Assembly (NCBI GenBank): GCA_910578275.1
Contig: CAJTPR010000010.1
Location: 1-64,000 of the forward strand
Source of the DNA: an uncultured Bacteroidales bacterium
GTDB lineage: Bacteria > Bacteroidota > Bacteroidia > Bacteroidales > P3
Direction: 5' to 3'
Length of the DNA stretch: 64,000 bases
Each line of letters starts with the position of its first letter. Positions within the stretch are counted from its first letter, which is position 1. A program made the position numbers and the translations under genes. The notes under the pieces were generated by a model. That model was not told the origin of the DNA. It saw nothing but the letters and a program-made list of their open reading frames with translations, and made no database searches. Of the stretch, positions 8,688 through 17,665 are shown in pieces.

Positions 8688-10532
8688 ATGACTAAACAGA
8701 TTCCTCACGTGGACAAACAGGCCGTAGTGGTCAAGTTTGTGGGCGATTCGGGAGACGGGATGCAGCTTATCGGCACCCTTTTCTCCAATTCGGCCGCCTT
8801 GGCGGGCAACGACTTGTCGACATTTCCCGACTACCCTGCCGAAATCAGGGCTCCGCACAATACGGTGGCGGGCGTTTCGGGCTTTCAGGTGCATGTAGGC
8901 TCGACCCAGGTGCGTACTTCGGGAGATCAATGCGACGTGTTGGTCGCCATGAATCCGGCCTCGCTCAAGGCCAATCTGAAATGGGCCAAAAAAGGAGCGA
9001 CGGTCATCGTGGATGCCGACACGTTCACCCCGGAAGCCTTGCAGAAGGCAAATTACGAATCCAATCCTCTCACCGATAACAGCCTTTCCTCCTACAACCT
9101 CGTTCCTGCGCCCATCACGTCCCTTTCGCGCAAGGCCTTGGAAGCCGACGGATTGGACAACAAGACCATCGACAAGACCCGTAACATGTTCGCACTGGGG
9201 ATGATATACTACATCTTCGACCGCAGCATGGAAACCACCTTCCATTTTTTCGAGACCAAATTCGCCAAGAAACCGCAAATGGTGGCCATCAACAAGAAGG
9301 TCCTGGAAGCCGGTCATTACTATGCCGAAGCCGCCGAAATCGTGGAATCGGTAATCCATGTGGCCCCCGCGAAAATGGAAAAAGGACGCTATCGCAACAT
9401 CACCGGCAATACGGCCACCGCATGGGGTCTGCTGGCCGCCGCCGAAAAATCGGGACGTCCGTTGTTCCTGGGGTCCTATCCCATCACGCCGGCCACCGAC
9501 ATCATGGTTGAAATCATCAAGCATCGCGACCTGGGCGCCAAGGCGTTCCAGGCCGAAGACGAAATCGCCGGCATCTGCTCGGCCATAGGCGCCAGTTTTG
9601 CCGGTTCCCTGGCATGTACTTCCACTTCCGGCCCCGGCCTGTCGCTCATGAGCGAAGCCTTGGGGCTGGCCGTCATAACCGAATTGCCCGTCGTGGTCGT
9701 CGACGTGCAACGCGGCGGCCCGGCTACCGGTCTTCCCACCAAATCCGAACAATCCGACTTGTACCAGGCCTTGTACGGACGCAACGGCGAAGCACCGCTC
9801 ATCGTCATCGCCTCTTCCACGCCCGCCAACTGCTTCAACTTCGCCTTTGAAGCCGCCCGTCTGGCAATGGAACACATGACCCCCTGCATCCTGCTTTCGG
9901 AAGGTGCGCTGGGCAACGGATCGCAATTGTTCCGGATTCCCAAGATGGCGGACATGCCGGCCATCAATCCTCCGTTGGTAGCCGCCAACGACAAGGAATT
10001 CAAACCTTACCTGCGTGATGAAAAGACCTTGGCCCGAGGCTGGGCGTTGCCCGGCACGGAAGGTCTGCGCCACCGCATAGGCGGCCTGGAAAAGGAAAAC
10101 GTCACGGGCAATGTCTCCACCGACCCGCTCAACCATGCTGAAATGACACGTCTCAGACGCGAAAAAGTGGAACGTGTGGCCGACGACATTCCCTTGCAGG
10201 CCATCGACGGCGATCCCAAGGCCGACCTGCTGGTAGTAAGCTGGGGTGGCACCGAAGGCGTTGTCAACACGGCCGTGAAAGCGTTGCAACAGCAAGGCAA
10301 GAGCATCGCCCACGCGCACTTCAACTATATCATGCCTCTTCCCAGGAACACGAAAGAGATATTGGAAGGCCACAAGCAGATCGTCGTATGCGAATTGAAT
10401 GAAGGCCAGTTCGTCAACTACCTGCGCGGCCGGTTCGACCACCTGAGCATGAAACAGTACAACAAGATTCAAGGTCTGCCTTTTACCGTTACCGAACTGG
10501 CGGATCATTTCAACCAATTGTTGGCAAAATAA
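8688..10532 (+). CDS. korA: 2-oxoacid:ferredoxin oxidoreductase, fused gamma-alpha subunit (KorA)
   Basis: 614 residues from the ATG at 8688; a TTG seven codons earlier is the alternative. The N-terminal gamma domain (about 1-190) has VVKFVGDSGDGMQLIG and DYPAEIRAPHNTVAGV. The alpha domain follows, with GSYPITPATDIM and TSTSGPGLSLMSEALG, and a C-terminal domain ends in VCELNEGQFVNYLR. It decarboxylates 2-oxoglutarate (or a related 2-oxoacid) with CoA to reduce ferredoxin. Substrate choice cannot be read from sequence with certainty; the fused architecture is the KorA type. The reduced ferredoxin is the natural donor for Rnf upstream. Confidence 0.93.
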   Translation: MTKQIPHVDKQAVVVKFVGDSGDGMQLIGTLFSNSAALAGNDLSTFPDYPAEIRAPHNTVAGVSGFQVHVGSTQVRTSGDQCDVLVAMNPASLKANLKWAKKGATVIVDADTFTPEALQKANYESNPLTDNSLSSYNLVPAPITSLSRKALEADGLDNKTIDKTRNMFALGMIYYIFDRSMETTFHFFETKFAKKPQMVAINKKVLEAGHYYAEAAEIVESVIHVAPAKMEKGRYRNITGNTATAWGLLAAAEKSGRPLFLGSYPITPATDIMVEIIKHRDLGAKAFQAEDEIAGICSAIGASFAGSLACTSTSGPGLSLMSEALGLAVITELPVVVVDVQRGGPATGLPTKSEQSDLYQALYGRNGEAPLIVIASSTPANCFNFAFEAARLAMEHMTPCILLSEGALGNGSQLFRIPKMADMPAINPPLVAANDKEFKPYLRDEKTLARGWALPGTEGLRHRIGGLEKENVTGNVSTDPLNHAEMTRLRREKVERVADDIPLQAIDGDPKADLLVVSWGGTEGVVNTAVKALQQQGKSIAHAHFNYIMPLPRNTKEILEGHKQIVVCELNEGQFVNYLRGRFDHLSMKQYNKIQGLPFTVTELADHFNQLLAK

Positions 10533-10552
10533 ATCCCTAAAAAGAAAAGTTC

Positions 10553-11581
10553 ATGAAAATCGCCATAGAAAAATCACAAGAAAAGCTTACCAAGCAAGAT
10601 TTTGCCAGCGACCAGATGGTCAAATGGTGTCCGGGTTGCGGCTCGCACTCCATCTTGGCCGCCATGGAGAACGTTTTCCCCGAAATCGGTTACAAGAAAG
10701 AAAAGTTCGTCAATATTTCGGGCATAGGCTGTTCTTCGCGTTTTCCTTATTACATGAACACGTTCGGGCTGCACGGCATCCACGGCCGGGCCAACGCCAT
10801 CGCCGCGGGCGTGAAACTGGCAAATCCCGGCTTGAGCGTATGGATCAGCACCGGCGACGGCGACTCGCTGGCCATCGGAGGCAACCACTTCATCCATATC
10901 GTACGCCGCAACATGGACGTGAACATCGTCTTGTTCAACAACCAGATTTACGGCCTTACCAAAGGACAATACTCCCCCACTTCACCGATGGGCGCCGTCA
11001 CCAAGACCTCGCCCATGGGCACGATCGAACACCCGTTCAATCCCGGTGAGCTGGTCATCGGCTCGCAAGGCACTTTCTTCGCCCGCGTTCCCGACAACAA
11101 CGTGAAGTTGATGACCGCCGTGATGATGGAAGCGGCCAGGCACGATGGTTGCGCGGTCATCGAAGTTCTCGACAACTGCGTGATATTCAACGACAAGGCT
11201 CATGCCGCCATTACAGGTAAAGAGGTTCGTGACGACAACCAGCTGATCCTTGAACACGGAAAGCCGATGATTTTCGGCAAGGAACGCAACAAGGGCATCC
11301 GCCTGAACAAGGGTCGTCTGGAAGTCGTGGAACCGGGCAAGGACGGCATTACCGAAAAGGACTTGCTCGTACACGACGCCTATGCGCAGGATCCGGGCAT
11401 CCACCTCATGCTGGCCAAGATGCATCTGCCCGAATTTCCGGTAGCCATGGGCGTTATCCGTTCCACGCCTGCCATGACCTTCAACCAATTGATGGAAGAC
11501 CAGATTGAAAAGGCGCAAAAGGAATCGAACATCAAATGCATGGACGACCTGCTCAACAGCGGGGATACCTGGGAAATTTGA
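10553..11581 (+). CDS. korB: 2-oxoacid:ferredoxin oxidoreductase beta subunit (KorB)
   Basis: 342 residues, TPP-binding subunit. The N-terminal WCPGCGSHSIL (C26, C29) begins the Fe-S/TPP region, followed by GIGCSSRFPYYMNTFG. The TPP/Mg motif is TGDGDSLAIGGNH (about 100-112), closed by LFNNQIYGLTKGQ. It pairs with KorA 20 bp upstream. No separate delta ferredoxin gene is present, as expected for two-subunit KorAB. It ends 27 bp before a strong terminator. Confidence 0.94.
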   Translation: MKIAIEKSQEKLTKQDFASDQMVKWCPGCGSHSILAAMENVFPEIGYKKEKFVNISGIGCSSRFPYYMNTFGLHGIHGRANAIAAGVKLANPGLSVWISTGDGDSLAIGGNHFIHIVRRNMDVNIVLFNNQIYGLTKGQYSPTSPMGAVTKTSPMGTIEHPFNPGELVIGSQGTFFARVPDNNVKLMTAVMMEAARHDGCAVIEVLDNCVIFNDKAHAAITGKEVRDDNQLILEHGKPMIFGKERNKGIRLNKGRLEVVEPGKDGITEKDLLVHDAYAQDPGIHLMLAKMHLPEFPVAMGVIRSTPAMTFNQLMEDQIEKAQKESNIKCMDDLLNSGDTWEI

Positions 11582-11608
11582 CATTTATTCTCTCACGCTG
11601 AATAACGA

Positions 11609-11640
11609 AGCCCCGGCAAATGAAATTTGCCGGGGCTTTT
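11609..11640 (+). terminator. Intrinsic terminator of korAB
   Basis: A perfect 13-bp stem (AGCCCCGGCAAAT 11609-11621 with 11625-11637), a 3-base loop GAA and a short T-run. Confidence 0.9.
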
Positions 11641-12094
11641 CCTATCGTTCCGATTTCAAGAATCCATGCAAAACACAACCCGCTGAACCGAAGCGGACGA
11701 CAAGATCGCGGGCAGTTCCATACGAAACTCACGGTTCCTTTCTCAGAGAATCGTTCAGTCCTGCGCCTGCCTTTGTCTTGCCCGGCGCGAACCTTGTCCT
11801 TCGGCTCATGCCCATTCCCGGCCCGACGGCGCATTCACCGCTGGTCCATGCCGTGACGCCCATCCGACAACACATGAACATCAAAGGCATCCGAAAACCG
11901 CCCGCGTGCCACCTGCCGGCACACCCGTTCCCGCAGAAACGGCAGGTCTGCCTCATTTCGTTTTTCAGGTACGAGGATATGCCAAGCTTTATTCTCAGAA
12001 TCAAAGAAACGATCTTGAACCAGGCAGAACAAGCTTAAAGATGAAAAAACAACCGTCTTTCGGTCCGCTTTGGAATCATCCGGAACACCGGAAG
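11641..12094. other. Intergenic region between korB and tRNA-Ser
   Basis: About 450 bp with no gene I can support. Open frames on both strands have no recognisable domain, and one is a read-through of the tRNA. A weak hairpin with a T-run (read on the minus strand, 12043-12064) could terminate the tRNA transcript. Confidence 0.5.
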
Positions 12095-12179
12095 CGGAAA
12101 GTGAGGGATTCGAACCCCCGGAGACTCGCGCCTCAACGGTTTTCAAGACCGCCGCAATCGACCACTCTGCCAACTTTCC
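12095..12179 (-). tRNA. tRNA-Ser (anticodon UGA)
   Basis: Read on the minus strand, a 7-bp acceptor stem GGAAAGT/ACTTTCC encloses a D-arm starting GCAGAGTGG. The anticodon loop is CTTGAAA with anticodon TGA. A long class-II variable arm (GAGGCGCGAGTCTC region) and the T-arm GGGTTCGAATCCC complete the molecule. The CCA end is not encoded. A near-perfect Bacteroidota promoter lies 32 bp upstream, so the gene can be transcribed on its own although it also sits downstream of mpl. Confidence 0.96.
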
Positions 12180-12210
12180 CTTGGGAGAGGAAATCCTCCC
12201 GCATTCGTCG

Positions 12211-12241
12211 CAAAAATAGCATAAGGGCGCTTAAATACCAA
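12211..12241 (-). promoter_or_regulatory. Promoter of tRNA-Ser (TTGG-N19-TATTTTTG)
   Basis: Minus strand: -33-like TTGG at 12241-12238, exactly 19 bp spacing, and -7 TATTTTTG at 12218-12211, which matches TAnnTTTG. Transcription would start near 12205, about 26 nt before the mature tRNA. This is the best-spaced promoter in the window. Confidence 0.75.
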
Positions 12242-12246
12242 GCGTC

Positions 12247-13620
12247 CTACTTTGTTATATCCCGTGCCAAGGCCTTCTCGTCCACACCGTCGAAATTACC
12301 GGAAGTCATCCAAAGCAGGTTGACATCCTTCCAGTCCATCTTCTTCAGGTCTTCCACCAATGCGCCGCTGTCGTCATAGACTTGCAGGTCTTTCCGTCCG
12401 AAAGCCTCGTAAATCATTTCAGGGGTGACAGGATCCAGTTTCTTGTGTTCCACCGCCTTGGGGTTGAAATACACGATGGCCTTGTCGGCCTGGTCCATGC
12501 AACCCTTGTAATGGGAAAAGAATATCTTGCTGAGACTGCTGAACGTATGCAATTCCATGCAGGCGACCAAACCTCGCTCCGGATATTGTTCCTTTACCGC
12601 CGAAACGGTAGCCTGCAACTTGGAGGGAGAATGGGCGAAGTCCTTGAACACCGTCACGGACGATGCCTTGTTTTCCGCGATTTTTTCCAAGCGCCGCGAA
12701 GCTCCCTTGAAACGGACGATGGCCTCGAGAAACGCTCGATCGGACACACCCAACGCACGGCAGACCTGCCAGGCGGCAAAGATGTTCTGCATGTTGTGGC
12801 GGCCGAACACCTGCAAGGGATACGCCTTTCCTTCATGCAGCAATTCCGTATGCTCACCTGCCAGACGGTACTCCGGCACGTCGTAGGGCATGAACCGGAT
12901 ATCGGGACGTTCTTTCTTGAGATTCCCTGCGATGTTCCTTACCTGCTCGTCGCCCGCGTAATAGGCGAACGTACCGTCGGGTTCGATGCTTCTGGCGAAA
13001 ATGTCGAACTGGGCAACATAATTCCCGAACGTCGGAAATACATTGACATGATCCCAGGCGATGCCGTTGATGACAGCGATATCGGGATGATAGAGATGGA
13101 ATTTGGGACGGCGGTCGATAGGCGAAGTAAGGTATTCGTCACCCTCCAACACCATGACCTCGGCCTCCCGGGTAAGACGGACCATGATGTCGTAACCCTC
13201 CAGCTGCGCCCCCACCATATAGTCGCAATCCACGCCGGCCTCTTTCAGCACATGCAGTATCATCGCCGTTACCGAAGTCTTGCCGTGGCTGCCGCCGACG
13301 ACCACCCGTGTCTTTTCCTTGCCCTGTTCGTAAAGGTATTCGGGATAAGAGTATATCTTGATGCCCAGTTCCTTGGCACGTAACAACTCGGGATTGTCCG
13401 CACGGGCATGCATGCCCAGGATCACCGCGTCCAAGTCGGGCGTGATCCGTTCGGGATACCAGCCTTCCTCGACGGGCAAAAGGCCGTAACGCGCCAAACG
13501 CCCTTTGGCAGGATCGAAAATCTCGTCATCCGAGCCGCTCACCTCGTATCCTTTCAGATGCAAGGCCATGGCCAGATTGTGCATGGCGCTTCCGCCTATG
13601 GCTATGAAATGGACTTTCAT
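12247..13620 (-). CDS. mpl: UDP-N-acetylmuramate:tripeptide ligase (Mpl-type Mur ligase)
   Basis: 457 residues from the ATG at 13620; the frame is open further upstream but those residues run into transketolase. The N-terminal Rossmann start MKVHFIAIGGSAMHNLA and the ATP P-loop GGSHGKTS (109-116) are Mur-ligase hallmarks, as is the FGRHNMQNI segment. The SGSDDEIFDP motif and overall length fit Mpl, which re-attaches recycled murein tripeptide to UDP-MurNAc, better than MurC. It is cytoplasmic and last in a minus-strand unit after the two transketolase genes. The gap of 26 bp supports co-transcription. Confidence 0.88.
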   Translation of the reverse strand: MKVHFIAIGGSAMHNLAMALHLKGYEVSGSDDEIFDPAKGRLARYGLLPVEEGWYPERITPDLDAVILGMHARADNPELLRAKELGIKIYSYPEYLYEQGKEKTRVVVGGSHGKTSVTAMILHVLKEAGVDCDYMVGAQLEGYDIMVRLTREAEVMVLEGDEYLTSPIDRRPKFHLYHPDIAVINGIAWDHVNVFPTFGNYVAQFDIFARSIEPDGTFAYYAGDEQVRNIAGNLKKERPDIRFMPYDVPEYRLAGEHTELLHEGKAYPLQVFGRHNMQNIFAAWQVCRALGVSDRAFLEAIVRFKGASRRLEKIAENKASSVTVFKDFAHSPSKLQATVSAVKEQYPERGLVACMELHTFSSLSKIFFSHYKGCMDQADKAIVYFNPKAVEHKKLDPVTPEMIYEAFGRKDLQVYDDSGALVEDLKKMDWKDVNLLWMTSGNFDGVDEKALARDITK

Positions 13621-13646
13621 GGCAGGACCCGTTCCTTTTTTGAAAC

Positions 13647-14603
13647 CTATTTCTTCCGTGCGAGCAAGGCCTCGGCCTTCTTGACGATGCCTTCCGTGTT
13701 CAGGCCATAGAGGTCGAGCAGTTCCTGCGGCTTTCCGCTTTGGCCGAAACGGTCGTCCACGCCCAGCATCTCCATGGGTACGGGATAGTTCCGCACCAGG
13801 AAATTGGCCACGGCATCGCCCAAGCCGCCGTTGATCTGGTGTTCCTCGCAAGTGAGCACGCAACCTGTCTTTTTCACCGAAGCCAAGAGGCAGGCCGTAT
13901 CAAGCGGCTTCAACGTGGCCATGTCGATGACTTCCGCGGCGATTCCCTTTTCCTGCAAGGCGGCGGCCGCTTCCAAGGCCGGCCATACGAGATGGCCGAT
14001 GGCGACGATCGAAATATCGCTGCCCTCTTGCAGCAAATTTCCTTTCCCGATTTCAAACACCTTGTCCGCGGGCGTGAAATTGGGCACCGTGGGACGGCCG
14101 CAACGCAGGTAAACCGGGCCGTCGTGCCTGGCCACCGCCAATGTCGCTTGTACGGCCTGGTTGTAGTCGCACGGATGAATCACGGTCATACCCGGCATCA
14201 TGCGCATCATTCCCATGTCTTCCAAGGCCTGATGGGTCGCCCCGTCCTCGCCCACGCTCAAACCGGCATGAGGCGCGTATATCTTCACGTTCGCCTGTGA
14301 GTAGGCCACCGACTGGCGGATCTGGTCATACACGCGACCCGTGGAAAATTCGGCGAAAGTTCCCGTGAAGGGAATCTTCCCTGCCACGGCCAGACCGGCG
14401 GCGATACCGATCATGTTGGCTTCGGCGATGCCGACCTGGAAAAAGCGATCGGGATAGGCCTTGGCGAAGGCATCCATCTTCACCGAACCGGTAAGGTCGG
14501 CGGCCAAAGCCACTACCTGCGGCAATTCACGGGCGGCAAGCATCAGGCCCGCCCCGAAACCGGAACGGGTATCTTTCTTTTCTGTATAGGAATATCTGTT
14601 CAT
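13647..14603 (-). CDS. tkt: Transketolase, C-terminal half
   Basis: 318 residues from the ATG at 14603 (an in-frame GTG lies six codons upstream). It contains the pyrimidine-binding domain with the catalytic-type glutamate E61 in FQVGIAEANMIGIAAGLA, HAGLSVGEDGATHQALED, and the C-terminal transketolase domain (EVIDMATLKPLD, EEHQINGGLGDAV). It lacks the TPP pyrophosphate-binding domain, which is encoded by the N-terminal half at 16047-16895. The two chains should assemble into one active enzyme of the pentose phosphate pathway. Unusually, a secreted VWA gene lies between the halves. Confidence 0.93.
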   Translation of the reverse strand: MNRYSYTEKKDTRSGFGAGLMLAARELPQVVALAADLTGSVKMDAFAKAYPDRFFQVGIAEANMIGIAAGLAVAGKIPFTGTFAEFSTGRVYDQIRQSVAYSQANVKIYAPHAGLSVGEDGATHQALEDMGMMRMMPGMTVIHPCDYNQAVQATLAVARHDGPVYLRCGRPTVPNFTPADKVFEIGKGNLLQEGSDISIVAIGHLVWPALEAAAALQEKGIAAEVIDMATLKPLDTACLLASVKKTGCVLTCEEHQINGGLGDAVANFLVRNYPVPMEMLGVDDRFGQSGKPQELLDLYGLNTEGIVKKAEALLARKK

Positions 14604-14630
14604 CGTTTTTGTATTTTCCACTTTTAAAAT

Positions 14631-16025
14631 CTATAAGTTGACATCCACCGTGGCTCCCGGCTCAAGCGTGAACGTCTTCTCGCGCGTGGCGGAGGCACGC
14701 AGGTTGTAGCGAGAACGGTAGACGACCCGGTATGTGCCGGGACGCAAGTAAAGGCTTTCGGAGGTCTTGTCTTCCGAAAAACCGTGGATCAATGTCTGGG
14801 CTCCCGTAGAATCCAAGGAATAGAGCGTACCGTAACCTGCCCCGTTGCGTCTGAACACCAAGATTCCCGACATCGGCATTTCGACGTTCGTGGTCTTGTT
14901 CGGACTGATCCGTATACCCTTGAGGCTGACGGGCGGCATGGTGAGTATGTCGAGGTCGTACATGCCCGTCAGATACCTGTTTTTCGTATTGATATACTGC
15001 ACGCTGACAATCTCCGTACTGCCGCTCTTGCGCAATACGCAAGGCGTGTTCTCGGTCTGTGCGGCGCGCGAACCCTTCATCGAGACCTGCAAGTCGCCTT
15101 GAGCGGCAGGCATGGCGATGACATTGTGCCGTCCCGTACGTACCACCACCGAATCCAGGCGCAAAGGCGGCAAGGTATGAACGACCAGATCATAGACATG
15201 CAAGGGGTCGAGGGTAAGCGTGTCGGGACGTCCGTAATAGTTGAGCGTATGCACGTAATTGTACTCGACCCGACCCGAAACATGGTCGTAAAACGTCATG
15301 TTCAGGTTGGTCACCGTGGGCGAACCGTCGGCATCCAGCAAGTTCACCTGCGCGGTAGTGTTGTTCAGCGCCTGGGATATGACGATTTCGAACGCGCGCA
15401 CGAAGTCCCTTTCGTCGGAAGCGTCGAAATATTCGCCCACACATTGGAACTCGTTGGAAAAATCCTTCCCGATACCGATGATGAACGGTTTAAGGGCTAT
15501 GCCCTGCCTTTGCAGGATACGGGAAGCCTCGCACGCGTCGCCGCCGCATTCCTCGATACCGTCGGTGACAAGGATGATCAGGTTACGGCAGTTCTCGCAC
15601 GGAGGAAAGTCCTTGGCCGCTTCGGTAAGCGAATAGGCGATGGGCGTGGCTCCCTTGGGAGTCAGTCCCTTTATGACCTGGATGATCTTCTTCCCGTTTC
15701 CGGACGAGAAAGGGACTTCCAGACGACTGTCGCCGCAGTCCAACGGAGGATACGGGCTTTGATGCCCGTAGGCGCGCAAGGCCAGCTGCACGTCGGGAAC
15801 GGTACTCAGCGAATCGATGATTTCCGATATCAGACGTTTGGATATGGCCATTTTCGACGCGCTCTGCCAACGGGCGTTCATCGAATTGGAAGCATCGTAG
15901 ATAAGCAGGATACGGTTGAGCGGGCGAGCCCCCTCCTGCCCGTACAGGCATGAAATCCCCGTAAGCCAAGCCGACAAGAGCAGCAAGATCGCCGCACGAG
16001 CCGTATGTTTTCCGCCTACTCGCAT
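14631..16025 (-). CDS. Secreted von Willebrand factor A domain protein
   Basis: 464 residues from the ATG at 16025; a TTG two codons earlier is possible. A signal peptide (about 1-29, hydrophobic AAILLLLSAWLTG, ending near CLYGQ) is followed by a VWA domain. The domain has a MIDAS motif DASNS at 44-48, a second metal-site Thr in GATPIAYSL, and ILVTDGIEECGG. The cysteines around DCGD and CENCRN may form disulfides. The C-terminal half looks like small beta-rich (carboxypeptidase-regulatory-like) domains. Likely exported and metal-dependent in binding a protein partner. Ligand unknown. Gaps of 21 and 27 bp to the two transketolase genes imply one transcript. Confidence 0.8.
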   Translation of the reverse strand: MRVGGKHTARAAILLLLSAWLTGISCLYGQEGARPLNRILLIYDASNSMNARWQSASKMAISKRLISEIIDSLSTVPDVQLALRAYGHQSPYPPLDCGDSRLEVPFSSGNGKKIIQVIKGLTPKGATPIAYSLTEAAKDFPPCENCRNLIILVTDGIEECGGDACEASRILQRQGIALKPFIIGIGKDFSNEFQCVGEYFDASDERDFVRAFEIVISQALNNTTAQVNLLDADGSPTVTNLNMTFYDHVSGRVEYNYVHTLNYYGRPDTLTLDPLHVYDLVVHTLPPLRLDSVVVRTGRHNVIAMPAAQGDLQVSMKGSRAAQTENTPCVLRKSGSTEIVSVQYINTKNRYLTGMYDLDILTMPPVSLKGIRISPNKTTNVEMPMSGILVFRRNGAGYGTLYSLDSTGAQTLIHGFSEDKTSESLYLRPGTYRVVYRSRYNLRASATREKTFTLEPGATVDVNL

Positions 16026-16046
16026 TTTCAATGTTTCAATGTCTTT

Positions 16047-16895
16047 TTAGTAATCGCCGTATCGGGTAGAGGGCAACTGCTTCAAGGCCTCTTCGGCCTG
16101 CGCGTCGTCGGGAGCGGTGCCGTGCCATTTGGCCAGGTTCTTCATGAAATCCACGCCATGCCCCATTTCGGTTTCCATGACGATCATGACGGGTTTACCC
16201 TTACCCGTACGCTCCTTGGCCGTACGCAACTGCTTTTCCACTTCCGCCACGTCGTTGCCGTTCATCGAAAGCACTTCCCAGCCGAAAGCGGCGAACTTGG
16301 CGTGCACGTCACCCAAGTCCATCACGTCCTTGGTGGCCCCGTCTATCTGCAAGCCGTTGTGATCGACCACCGAAATCAGGTTGTCCACATGCTTGGCGCC
16401 GGCGAACATAGCGCTTTCCCAAATCTGTCCTTCCTCCAACTCGCCGTCGCCGTGCAAGGTGTAAACCAGATGCCCGTCGCCGTCCATCTTCTTGGCCAGC
16501 GCCATCCCGATGGCGTTCGACATCCCCTGGCCGAGCGATCCGGAAGCCATGCGGATGCCGGGCAGATGATGGCTGACGCTGGGATGGCCCTGCAAACGGC
16601 TGCCCAGCCGGCGCAACGTGCCCAGTTCCTCGACCGGGAAATAGCCCGTACGAGCCAGGACGCTGTACAATACCGGCGCGATATGCCCGTTGGAAAGGAA
16701 AAACACGTCCTGTCCCTTGCCGTCTCTCGTGAACTTGGAGGAATCGTGTTCCAACACGTTGAAATACAAAACCGTCATGAAATCGGCACAGCCCAAGGAA
16801 CCACCCGTATGACCCGATTTGGCGCCATGTATCATGCGGACCACGTCTCGGCGTACCTGGACGGCCATTTCCTTCAATTCTCCTATTTGTAACAT
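16047..16895 (-). CDS. tkt: Transketolase, N-terminal half
   Basis: 282 residues from the ATG at 16895. It has the TPP-binding motif GDGELEEGQIWE (149-160) ending in DHNGLQ. Other signatures are SGHTGGSLGCADF near the N-terminus, and HPSVSHHLPGIRMASGSLGQG. It ends with the core domain, so it needs the C-terminal partner 1.4 kb downstream. First gene of the minus-strand unit; a TACTTTTG -7 element lies about 43 bp upstream. Confidence 0.94.
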   Translation of the reverse strand: MLQIGELKEMAVQVRRDVVRMIHGAKSGHTGGSLGCADFMTVLYFNVLEHDSSKFTRDGKGQDVFFLSNGHIAPVLYSVLARTGYFPVEELGTLRRLGSRLQGHPSVSHHLPGIRMASGSLGQGMSNAIGMALAKKMDGDGHLVYTLHGDGELEEGQIWESAMFAGAKHVDNLISVVDHNGLQIDGATKDVMDLGDVHAKFAAFGWEVLSMNGNDVAEVEKQLRTAKERTGKGKPVMIVMETEMGHGVDFMKNLAKWHGTAPDDAQAEEALKQLPSTRYGDY

Positions 16896-16937
16896 GATTT
16901 GTTTTTTTATCCTGTCAATCAAAACGTCATTAGGTCG

Positions 16938-16945
16938 CAAAAGTA
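16938..16945 (-). promoter_or_regulatory. Candidate -7 element (TACTTTTG) for the transketolase operon
   Basis: Exact TAnnTTTG on the minus strand, 43 bp before the ATG at 16895. The -33 region is not consensus. Confidence 0.5.
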
Positions 16946-17000
16946 ATGAAATATCGAAAAAAAACGGCCTGCCCTTTCTTGTTTTTCGTAATATTGCCGC

Positions 17001-17627
17001 ATGGAAAAGAAATCCGGAACAAGCGCGTTTTCGCTGGCGGTGGCAGGCAACGGCCTGGCCGCGCTGCTTCTGCCCTCGAACGGACAGGGAACCTTGATTT
17101 TCACATGGGTCTGCTACGCGTTCATGCTATGCCTTTGCATGCATCATGCGGAAGAAAAGGACAAAGGCCTCTGCATGGTCTTCCTCCTGTCGGCGTTCTT
17201 GTTCGGGACGGCGCTGATGCTGCGGGTTCCGGCAGGCTTCAGGCTCGAATGCCTGCTGTTCGCGCTATGCGTCCTGGCCATCGTATGGCCTTTAAGATTC
17301 CTCGCCTTGGGCGAAGCCGGCGCGGCCTTGACCTTCGGCACGTTCTTTTGGATGACGACATTCCGGCTCGCAGGCCTGGCAGGGGGAGCGCCATGGCCGA
17401 TCTGCCTTTTTTCCACGCTGCTTTTGTTCAGCGTCGCCTTTATCGAAGGCTTGGCACGTTACAGGCCGCACAAGGCGGTGCAGCGTTTTTCGCTTCCCGT
17501 GCTCATGGGCAACCTCTTTCCCGCACTGGACAAGCGTTGGACGGCAAGACCCGTTCCGCGCCGGATCGCGCTTGTCCCGGCCCTTGTCGACCTGGCCGGA
17601 ACCGTGGCCGCGGTAATGGTTTTGTAG
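17001..17627 (+). CDS. Multi-pass membrane protein of unknown function
   Basis: 208 residues with about six hydrophobic helices: [70 protein letters not shown] and [15 protein letters not shown] basic cytoplasmic loop [11 protein letters not shown] sits before the last helix. I recognise no family. It diverges from the transketolase operon and ends 38 bp before leuS. The ATG at 17001 has a near-consensus TAATATTG about 6 bases upstream, so the transcript may have almost no leader. Confidence 0.65.
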   Translation: MEKKSGTSAFSLAVAGNGLAALLLPSNGQGTLIFTWVCYAFMLCLCMHHAEEKDKGLCMVFLLSAFLFGTALMLRVPAGFRLECLLFALCVLAIVWPLRFLALGEAGAALTFGTFFWMTTFRLAGLAGGAPWPICLFSTLLLFSVAFIEGLARYRPHKAVQRFSLPVLMGNLFPALDKRWTARPVPRRIALVPALVDLAGTVAAVMVL

Positions 17628-17628
17628 T

Positions 17629-17636
17629 TATCTTTG
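17629..17636 (+). promoter_or_regulatory. Candidate -7 element (TATCTTTG) for leuS
   Basis: Exact TAnnTTTG, 29 bp before the leuS ATG and right after the stop of the membrane protein gene. No clear -33 element at 19-21 bp. Confidence 0.45.
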
Positions 17637-17665
17637 TTGCTTGTTTCACCTTTGGCAAAAGAAAT

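Noticed and set aside
8679..10517. Long minus-strand frame (over 600 codons) opposite korA
   Set aside because: It is the antisense shadow of a well-recognised gene; its translation lacks any domain.
11835..12173. Minus-strand open frame beginning MAEWSIAAVLKTVEARV
   Set aside because: This is the familiar spurious translation of tRNA-Ser; the rest of the frame is open only because of high GC and shows no domain.
14631..16025. VWA protein as part of the MoxR/bat system or a ternary defence system
   Set aside because: It has a signal peptide, sits between metabolic genes and has no adjacent MoxR, phosphatase or kinase.
16946..17665. 240-codon N-terminal extension of leuS
   Set aside because: It overlaps the membrane protein gene in another frame, has no LeuRS likeness, and standard LeuRS starts at 17666.
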